Origin: Brevibacillus brevis
GTDB taxonomy: Bacteria; Bacillota; Bacilli; Brevibacillales; Brevibacillaceae
Reading direction: 5' to 3'
Assembly: GCF_022026395.1 (NCBI RefSeq)
Contig: NZ_CP041767.1
Span: forward strand, 3,194,501-3,258,500
Length of the DNA stretch: 64,000 nt
Shown: piece by piece, positions 1 to 8,029 of the stretch
Numbering within the stretch: position 1 is the stretch's first letter
How the letters are laid out: every line of letters begins with the position of its first letter
The notes under the pieces: model-generated
The model's database searches: none
Told to the model about the DNA's origin: nothing
Seen by the model: the letters and a program-made list of their open reading frames with translations, nothing else
Made by a program: the position numbers and the translations under genes

Positions 1-73
1 AGGATAAACGGAATCACATACGAATGTCCGATGGATTTCAACTGGCCACCATCGTCCGAACCACCAGAAGGGT

Positions 74-95
74 GGGGGTTCGCCTCCCCCTTTTC
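74..95 (+). terminator. possible weak terminator
   Basis: Five G residues (74-78) and five C residues (86-90) flank a 7-base loop and are followed by TTTT. It could end a plus-strand gene lying left of the window. The stem is only 5 bp, so this is a weak call. Confidence 0.35.
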
Positions 96-333
96 TATCA
101 TGCTCCCATTAATCTCAAAGCTACTTTTCTGAATTAGAAGGTTTTCTCCGCCTTAGGAGTATCATAAAAGCTGTTGACGATTACCTGTAAATGGAATATC
201 CAGTGCTTCTGTATATGGTACACCTCTTTTGGCGTGCGAGCTCTCCTCTCTCATCACGTTTGTTCCCAACAGCCAAGCGTTAACAAAGATATGAAAAGCA
301 TAGGTAGGATCAAATTAGAAAAAATTACGACTT
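96..333. other. non-coding stretch, nothing recognised
   Basis: No ORF of convincing length with a ribosome-binding site was found on either strand. The short ORFs present (about 15 to 30 codons) lack Shine-Dalgarno sequences. The stretch may hold the 3' end of an upstream transcript that stops at the terminator near 334-370. Confidence 0.4.
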
Positions 334-370
334 CGGTTCCGTATTCATGAGGGATGAACCGCTCTTTTTT
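334..370 (+). terminator. rho-independent terminator upstream of the SDR gene
   Basis: CGGTTC (334-339) pairs with GAACCG (356-361) and is followed by CTCTTTTTT. It insulates the SDR promoter, which starts 11 bases further on, from upstream transcription. Confidence 0.5.
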
Positions 371-380
371 CTATAAGCCC

Positions 381-412
381 TTGACTTTCACATTAGCGTG
401 AACGTTTAGACT
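381..412 (+). promoter_or_regulatory. MerR-type promoter with 20-bp spacer
   Basis: The -35 TTGACT (381-386) and -10 TAGACT (407-412) are 20 bp apart instead of 17. The spacer contains the inverted repeat TTCAC (387-391) / GTGAA (398-402). Over-long spacers holding a dyad are the hallmark of promoters activated by DNA distortion by MerR-family proteins. The obvious candidate regulator is the MerR gene just downstream of the SDR gene. Confidence 0.7.
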
Positions 413-453
413 ACATCCAGAAAGAGATCTCATTCGCTCAAGGAGGAACAAAA

Positions 454-1212
454 ATGAACTACTACACAGGGAAAAAAGCAGTCGTAACTGGAGGAACACA
501 TGGTATGGGCTTGGCTGTGGCAAAAGCTTTGCTGACAGGCGGCGCCGAGGTCATCGTCTCTGGTCGTAATCCGAAAAATGCCGAGGAAGCAAAACGTGAG
601 CTGGGCGAACGGGCACATGTTGTGGTGTCTGATGTATCGAGCATGAAGGATGTGCAAGCATTCGGGGACTATGTTGAAAAGCATTTTGGCAAGATCGATT
701 TTCTCCATGTGAATGCAGGTACTTCTATTCTGGAACCGTTTTTGGAAGTCACTGAAGAGACCTACGATCGGATTTTTGAGGTAAATACGAAAGGGGCATT
801 TTTCACCGTCCAGCGCTTGGCGCCGCTAATTCATGAAGGAGGTTCCATCGTATTTACATCTTCCGTAGCGGATGAAGGCGGCTACCCTGGCATGAGCGTA
901 TACAGTGCATCTAAAGCGGCATTGCGTTCCTTGGCCTCCGGGTTTGCGGTGGAGTTGCTAGACAAGGGTATTCGCGTCAATGTCGTGAGTCCCGGTTTCA
1001 TTGATACGCCTTCCATGGGAGTTGCCGGTTTCACGGATGCAGAACGCGTTACCTTCCAGGAGCTTGGTGACAAGATTACACCCATGAAACGTCATGGTTC
1101 GTCAGAAGAAGTGGCGAAAGCGGTGCTTTTCCTCGCCTTTGACGCTACCTTTACGACTGGTGCGAGGCTAACTGTGGATGGTGGCATCGGGCAAAACTTG
1201 CATTCCTTGTAA
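454..1212 (+). CDS. SDR family NAD(P)-dependent oxidoreductase
   Basis: Classical short-chain dehydrogenase/reductase of 252 residues, the usual family length, probably reducing or oxidising a carbonyl/alcohol substrate in the cytoplasm. The Rossmann glycine motif TGGTHGMG is at residues 12-19, NAG at 87-89, the catalytic Ser at 136/137 and the YxxxK pair at Tyr150/Lys154. The start is set by AAGGAGG at 440-446, seven bases before the ATG. It is the first gene after a MerR-type promoter and converges on a MerR regulator gene (1260-1625), so induction by an electrophile or drug-like signal is likely. The substrate cannot be read from sequence. Confidence 0.9.
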   Translation: MNYYTGKKAVVTGGTHGMGLAVAKALLTGGAEVIVSGRNPKNAEEAKRELGERAHVVVSDVSSMKDVQAFGDYVEKHFGKIDFLHVNAGTSILEPFLEVTEETYDRIFEVNTKGAFFTVQRLAPLIHEGGSIVFTSSVADEGGYPGMSVYSASKAALRSLASGFAVELLDKGIRVNVVSPGFIDTPSMGVAGFTDAERVTFQELGDKITPMKRHGSSEEVAKAVLFLAFDATFTTGARLTVDGGIGQNLHSL

Positions 1213-1250
1213 AAAGACGGCCCCGGAGCAGCTGATCGCTTCGGGGCCGT
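1211..1250 (-). terminator. terminator of the merR-type gene
   Basis: Perfect 9-bp stem ACGGCCCCG (1217-1225) / CGGGGCCGT (1242-1250). Read on the minus strand it is followed by TCTTTTT; on the plus strand there is no T-tract, so it mainly serves the MerR gene ending at 1260. Confidence 0.75.
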
Positions 1251-1259
1251 GACCATGAA

Positions 1260-1625
1260 CTAACTCGTAACCTTTTTACCACGTGTAATAGCTATTTGCC
1301 TCTCCAGCGTTTTCTTCCACTCTTGGAGTGCCTCCATCTGTTCGTTCACTTTTCTGAGCTTTTGTTCGTAGATCGCCAGCATTTCCTCGCAATATTCGTA
1401 ATCGTCGGGAGCTGCCACTTCCCCTCTGAAGACCGTCCTGATTTCATCTGCGGTCAACCCCAGCTTCAAGTACAGTTGAATCATTTTGACACGTTTGACT
1501 GCCGATTCATTAAAATAGCGGTAATCGTTTTCCAGTCGTTCTGCCTGTAGCAAGCCCTTTTCTTCATAATGACGGATCGACCGGGTACTGACATTCGTTA
1601 ATTGGGATAATTCGCTTATTTTCAC
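1260..1625 (-). CDS. MerR family transcriptional regulator
   Basis: DNA-binding regulator of 121 residues: N-terminal winged helix with the typical pattern VSTRSIRHYEEKGLL and YRYF, then a C-terminal dimerisation coiled coil rich in Glu/Lys. There is no large ligand domain, as in the small YyaN/AdhR-like MerR proteins. An in-frame ORF reaches further upstream, but GAGGAGG lies 11 bases before a GTG at 1625, and a TATAAT box (1663-1668) sits just ahead, so the GTG start is chosen. It follows the MFS exporter on the same strand (77-bp gap) and converges on the SDR gene, whose promoter carries a MerR operator. Regulation of both neighbours is inferred. Confidence 0.85.
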   Translation of the reverse strand: MKISELSQLTNVSTRSIRHYEEKGLLQAERLENDYRYFNESAVKRVKMIQLYLKLGLTADEIRTVFRGEVAAPDDYEYCEEMLAIYEQKLRKVNEQMEALQEWKKTLERQIAITRGKKVTS

Positions 1626-1702
1626 GGAGCATAGATCCTCCTCGTAAGAAATTGCTATCCCAATTATATGCCAGAATGTCAATGTATCCATATCGTTTTT
1701 GA

Positions 1703-2902
1703 TTACGAATCTATTCTTGTATTTTCGTTGATCTTTGACCTGCTTTTGACGAAAAGCAATGTTGCTCCCATCAGCATCACAAATAAACCTACTACGGCAA
1801 AAGGCAGATACTTATTCAACTGGTAAAGACTTGTGCTGAGAATCGGTGCGATGACAGCGGAAATTCCTTGGACCGATGCCACAAGCCCCGCAACTCCTCC
1901 TTGCTGTTCATGATCAACGGCAAGCGAAGCTCCTGCCATAAATCCTGGCATCATGAGCCCAGTTCCTACACCAAACAAGAAAAATGCCGCGGCATAGACG
2001 ATCACATGGATGAAGAAAAGAAAGAGAGACAAGCTGATGATTAAGAGCACCGCCCCGAAAAGTATGAGTGATCTTGGTTGCCATTTAGGATTTTTCATTT
2101 GTAGTCCTTGTGTGACAATCATCGCTATGCCAGAAATCATAAGTCCTACTGATAACATTCTGGCGGTTTCCTTTGTTGTTAAAGACAACTGATCCTGAAA
2201 ATAAAACCCTCCAACGACTTGTAAGGTGATAATGCTGAGCATCGTTGCCAAACCGGCAAACAAATATAGGGGAAGGCCTTTTTGAAAAGGACTCACCTTG
2301 GGAGGTTTTTCGTGAATGATGGGTTTTTGAGCCGGAATCAAGAAGTACACGATGCCCAATGCGACCAGCGGCAACAGTGCGCCTATGTATAACGGCCAAA
2401 TCAGACCGATCAGTGCAAAGGCTGCAGCAATCGCTGGACCCAGAACAAGCCCCATCCCATTGGCTGCACCGATTAAAGCCATTCCTGCCGCCCTACCCTT
2501 TTCGTTAGTTACATCCGCTATGTACGCCTGCGCAGCAGATGGAACTGCCGGGATAAACATACCGATCAATCCGCGTGCCACAATGAGCAATCCAACGAGA
2601 AGCCCGCCACTTATTACCTGTGATAATCCTGCATACATGGTCGCTGTGAACAGGACATAACTCATAAACATTCCGAAAAAACCAATGACAATGACAGCTT
2701 TCCTTCCTTTCAGATCGCTTAACCGCCCCCAGACAGGTGCCATCACAGCCATTGCAATTGAACCGAGTGAAATAATGATGCCAGAGTGAATTTCACTGAG
2801 GCCTAATTCACGGATAAGCGGCGGCATTACGGGAGCAATAATCATCAATCCCACCATCGCCACAAATACACTCAAAAATATACTAAAACGGATTCGAAAC
2901 AT
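1703..2902 (-). CDS. MFS transporter, multidrug efflux type
   Basis: Major facilitator of 399 residues with about 12 hydrophobic segments, in the DHA1 drug:H+ antiporter group. The loop 2-3 motif A appears as GRLSDLKGRKA, and a motif C-like GLVLGPAIA lies in helix 5. An ATG seven codons upstream is in frame, but GGAAGGAGAAGG lies inside that extension at proper spacing for the ATG at 2902, so the shorter start is used. The gene precedes the MerR regulator on the same strand, suggesting an exporter/regulator pair that may share an inducer with the SDR gene. Substrate unknown. Confidence 0.88.
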   Translation of the reverse strand: MFRIRFSIFLSVFVAMVGLMIIAPVMPPLIRELGLSEIHSGIIISLGSIAMAVMAPVWGRLSDLKGRKAVIVIGFFGMFMSYVLFTATMYAGLSQVISGGLLVGLLIVARGLIGMFIPAVPSAAQAYIADVTNEKGRAAGMALIGAANGMGLVLGPAIAAAFALIGLIWPLYIGALLPLVALGIVYFLIPAQKPIIHEKPPKVSPFQKGLPLYLFAGLATMLSIITLQVVGGFYFQDQLSLTTKETARMLSVGLMISGIAMIVTQGLQMKNPKWQPRSLILFGAVLLIISLSLFLFFIHVIVYAAAFFLFGVGTGLMMPGFMAGASLAVDHEQQGGVAGLVASVQGISAVIAPILSTSLYQLNKYLPFAVVGLFVMLMGATLLFVKSRSKINENTRIDS

Positions 2903-3116
2903 CGCACATCCTTCTCCTTCCATAGAGCACGCTTTTCATCAAAATCGTAAGAGAAATGCGTGACCGCTACTACCTGAGAACGGAGAGTTTATGCTCCGTA
3001 ACGGATTTTGTTTGTCGCTTTGTTTAAATAAATCCTTTCCATCCATCGTCACAGCTGACCTCACTTACTTCCTGCGTTTCATTTCATATTTAACATTTTT
3101 TATCACGCCTAACAAA

Positions 3117-3161
3117 ATGAGACTACCAGTCAGCATGTAATCACGCTACCGGAAGTCTCAT
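3117..3161 (-). terminator. terminator of the coat-like gene pair
   Basis: ATGAGACT (3117-3124) pairs with AGTCTCAT (3154-3161). On the minus strand TTTTG follows the stem. It lies 37 bases beyond the stop at 3198. Confidence 0.6.
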
Positions 3162-3197
3162 CTGCCCTTCTTCTATGTTTCTTTTCCTACAGCTTTA

Positions 3198-3983
3198 CTA
3201 CCATTTTTTCTTAGGTGGACATATCGGTTTGCAAGGTGGCGGAAATGTCGGTTTTGGTGGGGGTGTCGGTGGTGGGGTCGTTGGAATAGGAACTTGTTGA
3301 TCCTGCAAAACTTTTAGACCAATACGCAGAACGATTTTTTCACGAACGGTCGAGAATGTTTTGGTTGTGTCCTTGCACCGCTTACTTTCCAAACCGATAT
3401 CTAATTCGGTGAATTCCGTGAATAACAGCTCACAATACGGTCTCTCATTGTAAACTTTTCGGTTGCCAAACAAACCTACGTTAATCTTTGCCGCGTGACC
3501 TGATTTATTCAAATATTCTCCGTGTGACTCGAAATCTGGTGCCAGTTGCAAAGTCGGTCCTGTAGCAGGAAAGGTCAGATCCGTACAGAAATCGAATGGT
3601 ATCAGTGCTGTTGTATGTCGTACATCACCGCAAACAGCAGTTCCCGTTACTTGATCGACTGTGGTGTACTCGATATTTTTTCGAATAAAACCGCTGACGA
3701 ACAGCTTTGCAGACAGCGGGTTAAATGTGGGAACCAGCTCACATTGTTCCAGAATGACACTCTTCAATACCCGAATGATCTCAAGGGCAGGCCTCTCTAA
3801 ATGGACATTAGCCTCGACACATACGACAACAGCCGTTTCTGCCAACGTTACAGGTACTTTAATCGTTTTAGGAAAAGTGGTTTCGGTTGAAGCCATTCCG
3901 AACACTCGGGCATTTTCCACTGTACAGCTGTTTTGCGTCACTTGAGTTTGGCCACATTTACAGCCATCGCCATGTATACCCAT
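3198..3983 (-). CDS. SPOCS/DUF3794-like putative spore coat protein
   Basis: A 261-residue protein without signal peptide or membrane segments. Residues about 40-170 resemble the SPOCS (DUF3794) fold of spore morphogenetic proteins: beta-rich stretches such as LFVSGFIRKNIEY followed by LIPFDF. Cysteines are scattered through it (a CKC near residue 9), and the C-terminus is a proline tail of PTTPPPTPPPKP type ending in a Lys-rich tip. Such tails are common in coat and exosporium proteins. AAAGGAGTGAGAG precedes the ATG. A second related gene lies 99 bp upstream. A coat or exosporium role is inferred; no exact homologue is named. Confidence 0.65.
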   Translation of the reverse strand: MGIHGDGCKCGQTQVTQNSCTVENARVFGMASTETTFPKTIKVPVTLAETAVVVCVEANVHLERPALEIIRVLKSVILEQCELVPTFNPLSAKLFVSGFIRKNIEYTTVDQVTGTAVCGDVRHTTALIPFDFCTDLTFPATGPTLQLAPDFESHGEYLNKSGHAAKINVGLFGNRKVYNERPYCELLFTEFTELDIGLESKRCKDTTKTFSTVREKIVLRIGLKVLQDQQVPIPTTPPPTPPPKPTFPPPCKPICPPKKKW

Positions 3984-4082
3984 TTTACTCTCACTCCTTT
4001 ATCAGCCACCTACTCTCTTTATATTATATGGACTAGACACAATATGGATTTGGCTGATGCCAAGCGTTATCTGCCCTTTTTT

Positions 4083-4943
4083 CTAGAAAAGACTGTTTAC
4101 CTTTTTCGTTATGTATGGAGGCGGAACGGGAACCAGCTGCTTCCGATACCACCATACACGACCGCTAATGGTTGCCAAGCCGCTGAACTCCTTCCATTCT
4201 GATTGCGAATGGGTGAGAGGATCTGCTGTGAGGTTGATTTGCCAGTCCCCTGTCTCTACCCATCTATTCGTCGGACAAGCTGGTGCTGTGAGAAGAATTG
4301 CGCTTGTTCCTACATTTTCTTTGGGCAAAGAAGGGCGTAATACTGTAGAAGTAAAGGGTATGCGAATCGTTTCATGCTCTACTTTTTGCGAATGGACAGT
4401 GACCCCCACCCCCTTGATTTCCAACTCACCTGACAGCCAGACAATCTTTTTGCTATCATCGTGTCGAACGTGCTGGATATGGATCTTACTTTGGCATTCC
4501 ACTTCCTTCCACTCGAGTTTCCAGGGGACACGTAAGGAATGTACCCACTCTACGTCCCAAATTTCTTCTAAAAAAGCAACCTGCATGAACGATTGACCCG
4601 CGTTTTCAACGTAGACTACTTTTGCTTGAATCAGTTCTTGTTGAGAACTGTTGTTTTCTTGCGTACGATCCTTGGCATTCATAGGGGGTGGGGTCGTAGC
4701 TGCAACAGGTGGCACTTGTTCGGTAGTCATCTGCTTGACCGGAGGTGGAGGTGCTTGTTTTCGCTTGCCCTTTGGTTTCTTGGAGCGATACATTTTCTGC
4801 TTATCTGTGGCACCTTCCAGAGACCGCATCTGTTCCTTCGGTGCGACAAAGAGGAGCGGGAGTGATGCTCTCGACTTTTGCAAGGAGCCTCGCTGGTTTG
4901 GCATTGGTCTTTTATTCTTAGGATTTTTCTTGTCGATCGGCAT
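4083..4943 (-). CDS. putative spore coat protein, basic Pro-rich N-terminus, SPOCS-like C-terminus
   Basis: A 286-residue protein. Residues 1-110 are very basic and proline-rich (KKNPKNKRPMP, KKPKGKRKQAPPPP), probably unstructured. The remainder is beta-rich with WLSGELEIKGVGVTV and ETIRIPF, a pattern like the DUF3794/SPOCS repeats of the downstream neighbour. An upstream in-frame ATG is rejected because AAAGGAGTGAGGA is placed exactly for the ATG at 4943. The same Shine-Dalgarno form precedes both genes, and they probably form one sporulation operon. Function is inferred from composition and pairing. Confidence 0.6.
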   Translation of the reverse strand: MPIDKKNPKNKRPMPNQRGSLQKSRASLPLLFVAPKEQMRSLEGATDKQKMYRSKKPKGKRKQAPPPPVKQMTTEQVPPVAATTPPPMNAKDRTQENNSSQQELIQAKVVYVENAGQSFMQVAFLEEIWDVEWVHSLRVPWKLEWKEVECQSKIHIQHVRHDDSKKIVWLSGELEIKGVGVTVHSQKVEHETIRIPFTSTVLRPSLPKENVGTSAILLTAPACPTNRWVETGDWQINLTADPLTHSQSEWKEFSGLATISGRVWWYRKQLVPVPPPYITKKVNSLF

Positions 4944-5113
4944 GTCCTCACTCCTTTCCATCAAAATACGCCTCTCTTTATCCATACGTGATCGCCCGTC
5001 TGGTTGTATAGACACTTGCCCTTTGGGTATACAATTCGTCTTCCCATGGCAAACCTTATCCCGCATAACCCGCAAAATTATGAATCACCGACCAATCAAC
5101 TCCTTGCTTACAA

Positions 5114-5145
5114 CAAAAAGACATCCGCCCTTGTAACGGATGTCT
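5114..5145 (-). terminator. terminator of the sodA operon
   Basis: Perfect stem AGACATCCG (5119-5127) / CGGATGTCT (5137-5145), followed on the minus strand by TTTTTG. It lies just after the stop of the SufR-like gene. Confidence 0.8.
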
Positions 5146-5151
5146 TGCTAC

Positions 5152-5811
5152 CTACGATTCTTCATTGCTGAGCTTTTCTTTAATCAGGTAACGGCATTTT
5201 ACTTGACCTTCCGCCATACACGAAGTACGCTCTACATGCGCGTCTACTAGCGACTCAAACAAGGAGAGCTCGCATCGACATGCTTGGCGATAGCGAATAG
5301 CTACCTGTAAGAGAGGGCAATTCGCTTCTTCAAGCGTATACAAACCATCCCCGACTTTTTCCAAGTGAGGCATGTATCCTTCTTCATTTTGTATGCTTGC
5401 CAATGTTTTCACTCGCTGGTCAAAACCTTGTCCTCTCATTACCTCCCGATAGTTTTGTAACATCCGTGCCATCCGCTTCTCAAATAATTGATCGACAAAA
5501 GCTTCCCCATACAAATCCTGAATGCCCGTCAGCATCTCTGTAGCCAACTCGCTGTAGTGACGCGGAAATAATTGTTCAGCAGTATTCGATAGATGATACA
5601 CATAGGCTGGTCTGCCTGTTCGCTGACGAACCAATCGAGACTCGATATACCGTTCCCTATGCAAAACATCTAAATGCTTACGTACTGCGACTTTTGTTAT
5701 GCCGAGATATTTAGACAGTTCCTGGACATCGACCGAACGGCGCTTCTTAAGCAACACCAAAATTTCTCGACGTTTTTCCTGTTCTTGAAAATAAACTGCG
5801 TGTCTGTTCAT
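5152..5811 (-). CDS. SufR-like Fe-S cluster transcriptional regulator
   Basis: A 219-residue regulator. Residues 10-75 form a DeoR/ArsR-type winged helix (LSKYLGITKVAVRKHLDVL with a wing at RTGRPAY). The C-terminal half carries Cys165, Cys178, Cys180, Cys198 and Cys206. The spacing C-x12-C followed by later cysteines matches the cluster-ligand pattern of SufR, which senses Fe-S/oxidative status. It starts 13 bp after sodA and shares its operon and terminator, so it probably reports oxidative damage and tunes SodA or Fe-S assembly genes elsewhere. The SufR assignment rests on domain order and cysteines; the cluster itself is not proven. Confidence 0.75.
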   Translation of the reverse strand: MNRHAVYFQEQEKRREILVLLKKRRSVDVQELSKYLGITKVAVRKHLDVLHRERYIESRLVRQRTGRPAYVYHLSNTAEQLFPRHYSELATEMLTGIQDLYGEAFVDQLFEKRMARMLQNYREVMRGQGFDQRVKTLASIQNEEGYMPHLEKVGDGLYTLEEANCPLLQVAIRYRQACRCELSLFESLVDAHVERTSCMAEGQVKCRYLIKEKLSNEES

Positions 5812-5824
5812 TAATGGACCTGCC

Positions 5825-6439
5825 TTAGCGGATTGCTTCGTTATACAAACGATTGACTTCCTCCCAATTGACTACATTCCACCACGAAGAGACAAAATCA
5901 GGACGTTTATTTTGGTACTGCAAGTAATACGCGTGCTCCCACACATCTACGACCAATATAGGCGTTTTCTTCTCCATAAAAGGAGTATCCTGATTAGGCG
6001 TGCTCATCACTTCCAACTTGTCTCCGTTGACGACGAGCCATCCCCATCCTGATCCGAAACGACTGACAGATGCTTTTGTCAATTCATCCTTCATTTTCTC
6101 AAAACTTCCGAAATACTTGTCGATTCCTTTCGCAATATCCCCTGTTGGTTTCCCGCCGCCAGTGGGACTCATGATCGACCAATACAAGCTGTGTCCATAA
6201 TGCCCGCCCCCATGATTTCGAACTGCCATGCGAATGTCTTCCGGGATATCCTGCAAGTTACTGATTAGTTCTTTGACCGAGGCATTCCTGAACTGCGAGT
6301 GGTTTTCTAAGGCTTTATTTAAGTTAGCCACATACGTAGCATGATGCTTTCCGTGATGAATTTCCATCGTTTTCGCATCCAAGTAAGGTTCCAGCTCATC
6401 ATAACGATATGGCAGTTCCGGTAACGTAAAGGCTTCCAT
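5825..6439 (-). CDS. sodA: superoxide dismutase, Mn type
   Basis: Cytoplasmic enzyme of 204 residues that dismutates superoxide to peroxide and oxygen. The four metal ligands are all present: His28 in IHHGKHH, His83 in GHYGHSLYW, and Asp165/His169 in DVWEHAYY. The glutamine in TPNQDTPF is the position that favours manganese over iron. Length and motif order are standard. GGAGG precedes the ATG. It is the first gene of a two-gene operon with a SufR-like regulator, and KatX-like catalase lies about 9 kb away as a possible functional partner. Confidence 0.95.
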   Translation of the reverse strand: MEAFTLPELPYRYDELEPYLDAKTMEIHHGKHHATYVANLNKALENHSQFRNASVKELISNLQDIPEDIRMAVRNHGGGHYGHSLYWSIMSPTGGGKPTGDIAKGIDKYFGSFEKMKDELTKASVSRFGSGWGWLVVNGDKLEVMSTPNQDTPFMEKKTPILVVDVWEHAYYLQYQNKRPDFVSSWWNVVNWEEVNRLYNEAIR

Positions 6440-6557
6440 TTCCTATTTCCTCCAATCTTGATTGTCGATTACAAGCCTAGTTTACAAGATGAAAAATATT
6501 TTGTATACACCCAAATTTGTTTCCTTCATGCAAAATTTATTTCACATGAGGCTTGCA

Positions 6558-6586
6558 TTGCAAACAACACCTCTCTGTTGTAAAAT
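6558..6586 (+). promoter_or_regulatory. sigma-A-type promoter of the EAL gene
   Basis: TTGCAA (6558-6563), 17-bp spacer, TAAAAT (6581-6586). The predicted transcript starts near 6593, about 70 bases before the ATG. Confidence 0.6.
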
Positions 6587-6600
6587 ATCGACAAATCATC

Positions 6601-6634
6601 TTTCCTTAAGGAAACAATTTTTCCTCAAGTAAAA
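6601..6634. promoter_or_regulatory. tandem operator-like dyads in the EAL leader
   Basis: A perfect palindrome TTTCCTTAAGGAAA (6601-6614) is followed by an imperfect copy of the same form (TTTTTCCTCAAGTAAAA, about 6618-6634). Both lie just downstream of the predicted start of transcription, a typical position for a repressor roadblock. No regulator can be named. Confidence 0.4.
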
Positions 6635-6662
6635 TCTTTCGTGCAGGAAGGAATATGATTCC

Positions 6663-7385
6663 ATGAACGTCGTATTGGCAAAGGAACCGCCATATCCAGT
6701 TTTTCAGCCCCTGGTGCATCTGGCGACAGGACATTTTTTCGGGTACGAAGCACTTCTTCGCTCCTCTACACAGCACTCACCAGAATTCCTTTTTCGAAAA
6801 GCTCGTGAAGAAGGACACTTGTTTGAATGGGATACCATGTCGATGAAAAAAGCGATTGAATCTTACTTTACGAATGTGACTTTCAACGATCATGCCCCAT
6901 ATTTGTTCATCAATGTGTTTCCTTCTACGTTGGTGAACCCCGCTTTCCTATCGTTTGTTACCGAGGGCCTATTTGGATCGTGGAACCGTCGAATAGTCTT
7001 GGAAATCAATGAGACCAATGAAGAAGACAAGATGTGGGAGTTAAGATTGTTGGGGAAAAAAATACGTGAGCTGCGTCAGCATGGGTTCCTGATCGCATTA
7101 GATGATGTCGGCTCAGGTGCCGCGTCATTAAAAAAGATCGTGGAATATGAACCAGATATCGTTAAGCTCGACAGATACTTCGGCAATCAACTGTCCTCCA
7201 TGCCCAATAAGCAAAAGCTCGTCTCGCTTTTCGTCCAATACTGCCAAGATCATATTCAGCTTGTACTGGAAGGAATCGAGGAGCCAGAGGACTTAGCTGT
7301 CGCTTTGGCACTTGGGGTACCTGTAGGTCAAGGTTTTTTGCTGGGGTACCCCGAACCACTTCAAGCAACACAAAAAAGACGATGA
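6663..7385 (+). CDS. stand-alone EAL-domain c-di-GMP phosphodiesterase
   Basis: A 240-residue protein made of one EAL domain with no sensor or GGDEF part. It should hydrolyse cyclic di-GMP to pGpG in the cytoplasm. The signature EAL is at residues 29-31. The other active-site elements are FINVFP, LEINE, LDDVGSG (loop 6, normally DDFGTG), VKLDR, EGIEE and GQGF. Because the ligands are present it is probably active, although DDVGSG is a mild departure. GGAAGGA precedes the ATG. It is monocistronic, with two operator-like dyads in its leader; a GGDEF-EAL protein lies 3 kb away. Confidence 0.85.
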   Translation: MNVVLAKEPPYPVFQPLVHLATGHFFGYEALLRSSTQHSPEFLFRKAREEGHLFEWDTMSMKKAIESYFTNVTFNDHAPYLFINVFPSTLVNPAFLSFVTEGLFGSWNRRIVLEINETNEEDKMWELRLLGKKIRELRQHGFLIALDDVGSGAASLKKIVEYEPDIVKLDRYFGNQLSSMPNKQKLVSLFVQYCQDHIQLVLEGIEEPEDLAVALALGVPVGQGFLLGYPEPLQATQKRR

Positions 7386-7402
7386 TAACTTTCTCATCGT
7401 CT
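7372..7402 (-). terminator. terminator of the oxidoreductase gene
   Basis: AGACGATGA (7377-7385) pairs with TCATCGTCT (7394-7402); on the minus strand TTTTT follows. The stem overlaps the stop codon of the EAL gene and may stop convergent transcription both ways. Confidence 0.65.
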
Positions 7403-7413
7403 CTCGTGTCTGA

Positions 7414-7956
7414 CTATTTTCCTATCGGCTCCAAGGAAGCGTTCAGTGCATGAGCAACATATTCTTCTGCACTATGTTGAATTTGCTCATCCGAAACCCC
7501 CGATACCCCTTGGAATAAGAATGGTTTCAAGAATTTCATTCCCGTTAAATTTGCCATCGCTTGCAACGGTTTGATCAATTCGCTGATGGAATAGTAGTTG
7601 TATCCATCACGTTGATAAGCTTCCTCGGGTCCGCCCGTAGAAATCGCGAGGAGAAGCTCTTTTCCATGCAGCTTGTTTCCTTCAGATCCGTAAGCCCAAC
7701 CATACGTCAACACAACATCCTGCCACTGTTTCAACAGGGCCGGTGTGCTGTACCAGTAAAGCGGAAATTGAAAGACGATACGATCGTGCTCTTGCATCAG
7801 CTTTTGCTCTTGTTCAACATCGATCTGAAAATCCGGATAGGCAGCGTATAAATCGTGAACCGTTACACTTTCTTCTTGTTGTATTCTTTCCTTCCATGTT
7901 CGATTGATTCGAGATTGAGACATGGTAGGGTGTACTGCGATGACGAGAGTTTTCAT
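7414..7956 (-). CDS. flavodoxin-fold NAD(P)H oxidoreductase (YwrO/KefF family)
   Basis: A 180-residue FMN/FAD-dependent two-electron quinone or electrophile reductase of the flavodoxin-like fold family. The N-terminal strand-loop LVIAVHPTMSQSRIN is the phosphate-binding loop, VFQFPLYWYSTPALLKQW and GWAYG line the flavin site, and LLAISTGGP is the characteristic C-terminal strand. An upstream in-frame ATG is rejected because GGAGG precedes the ATG at 7956. A palindrome overlaps the promoter region, and a MarR-type gene immediately upstream is only a remnant, so control may have changed. Confidence 0.85.
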   Translation of the reverse strand: MKTLVIAVHPTMSQSRINRTWKERIQQEESVTVHDLYAAYPDFQIDVEQEQKLMQEHDRIVFQFPLYWYSTPALLKQWQDVVLTYGWAYGSEGNKLHGKELLLAISTGGPEEAYQRDGYNYYSISELIKPLQAMANLTGMKFLKPFLFQGVSGVSDEQIQHSAEEYVAHALNASLEPIGK

Positions 7957-7977
7957 GGAAATCCTCCAAAAATTTGG

Positions 7978-7991
7978 TTTGTACATACAAA
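7978..7991. promoter_or_regulatory. operator-like palindrome upstream of the oxidoreductase
   Basis: TTTGTA-CA-TACAAA, two perfect 6-bp arms, 21 bases before the start codon and probably overlapping the promoter. Dyads of this size bind MarR-family dimers in front of such oxidoreductases. Confidence 0.45.
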
Positions 7992-8029
7992 TTGACAAAA
8001 GTCTAGGACACTGTCAACTATCCCGCACC

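Noticed and set aside
2939..3046. 35-codon ORF upstream of the MFS gene, possible attenuator leader
   Set aside because: No Shine-Dalgarno at proper distance and no T-tailed terminator follows; the hairpin ACGGAG/CTCCGT inside it is weak.
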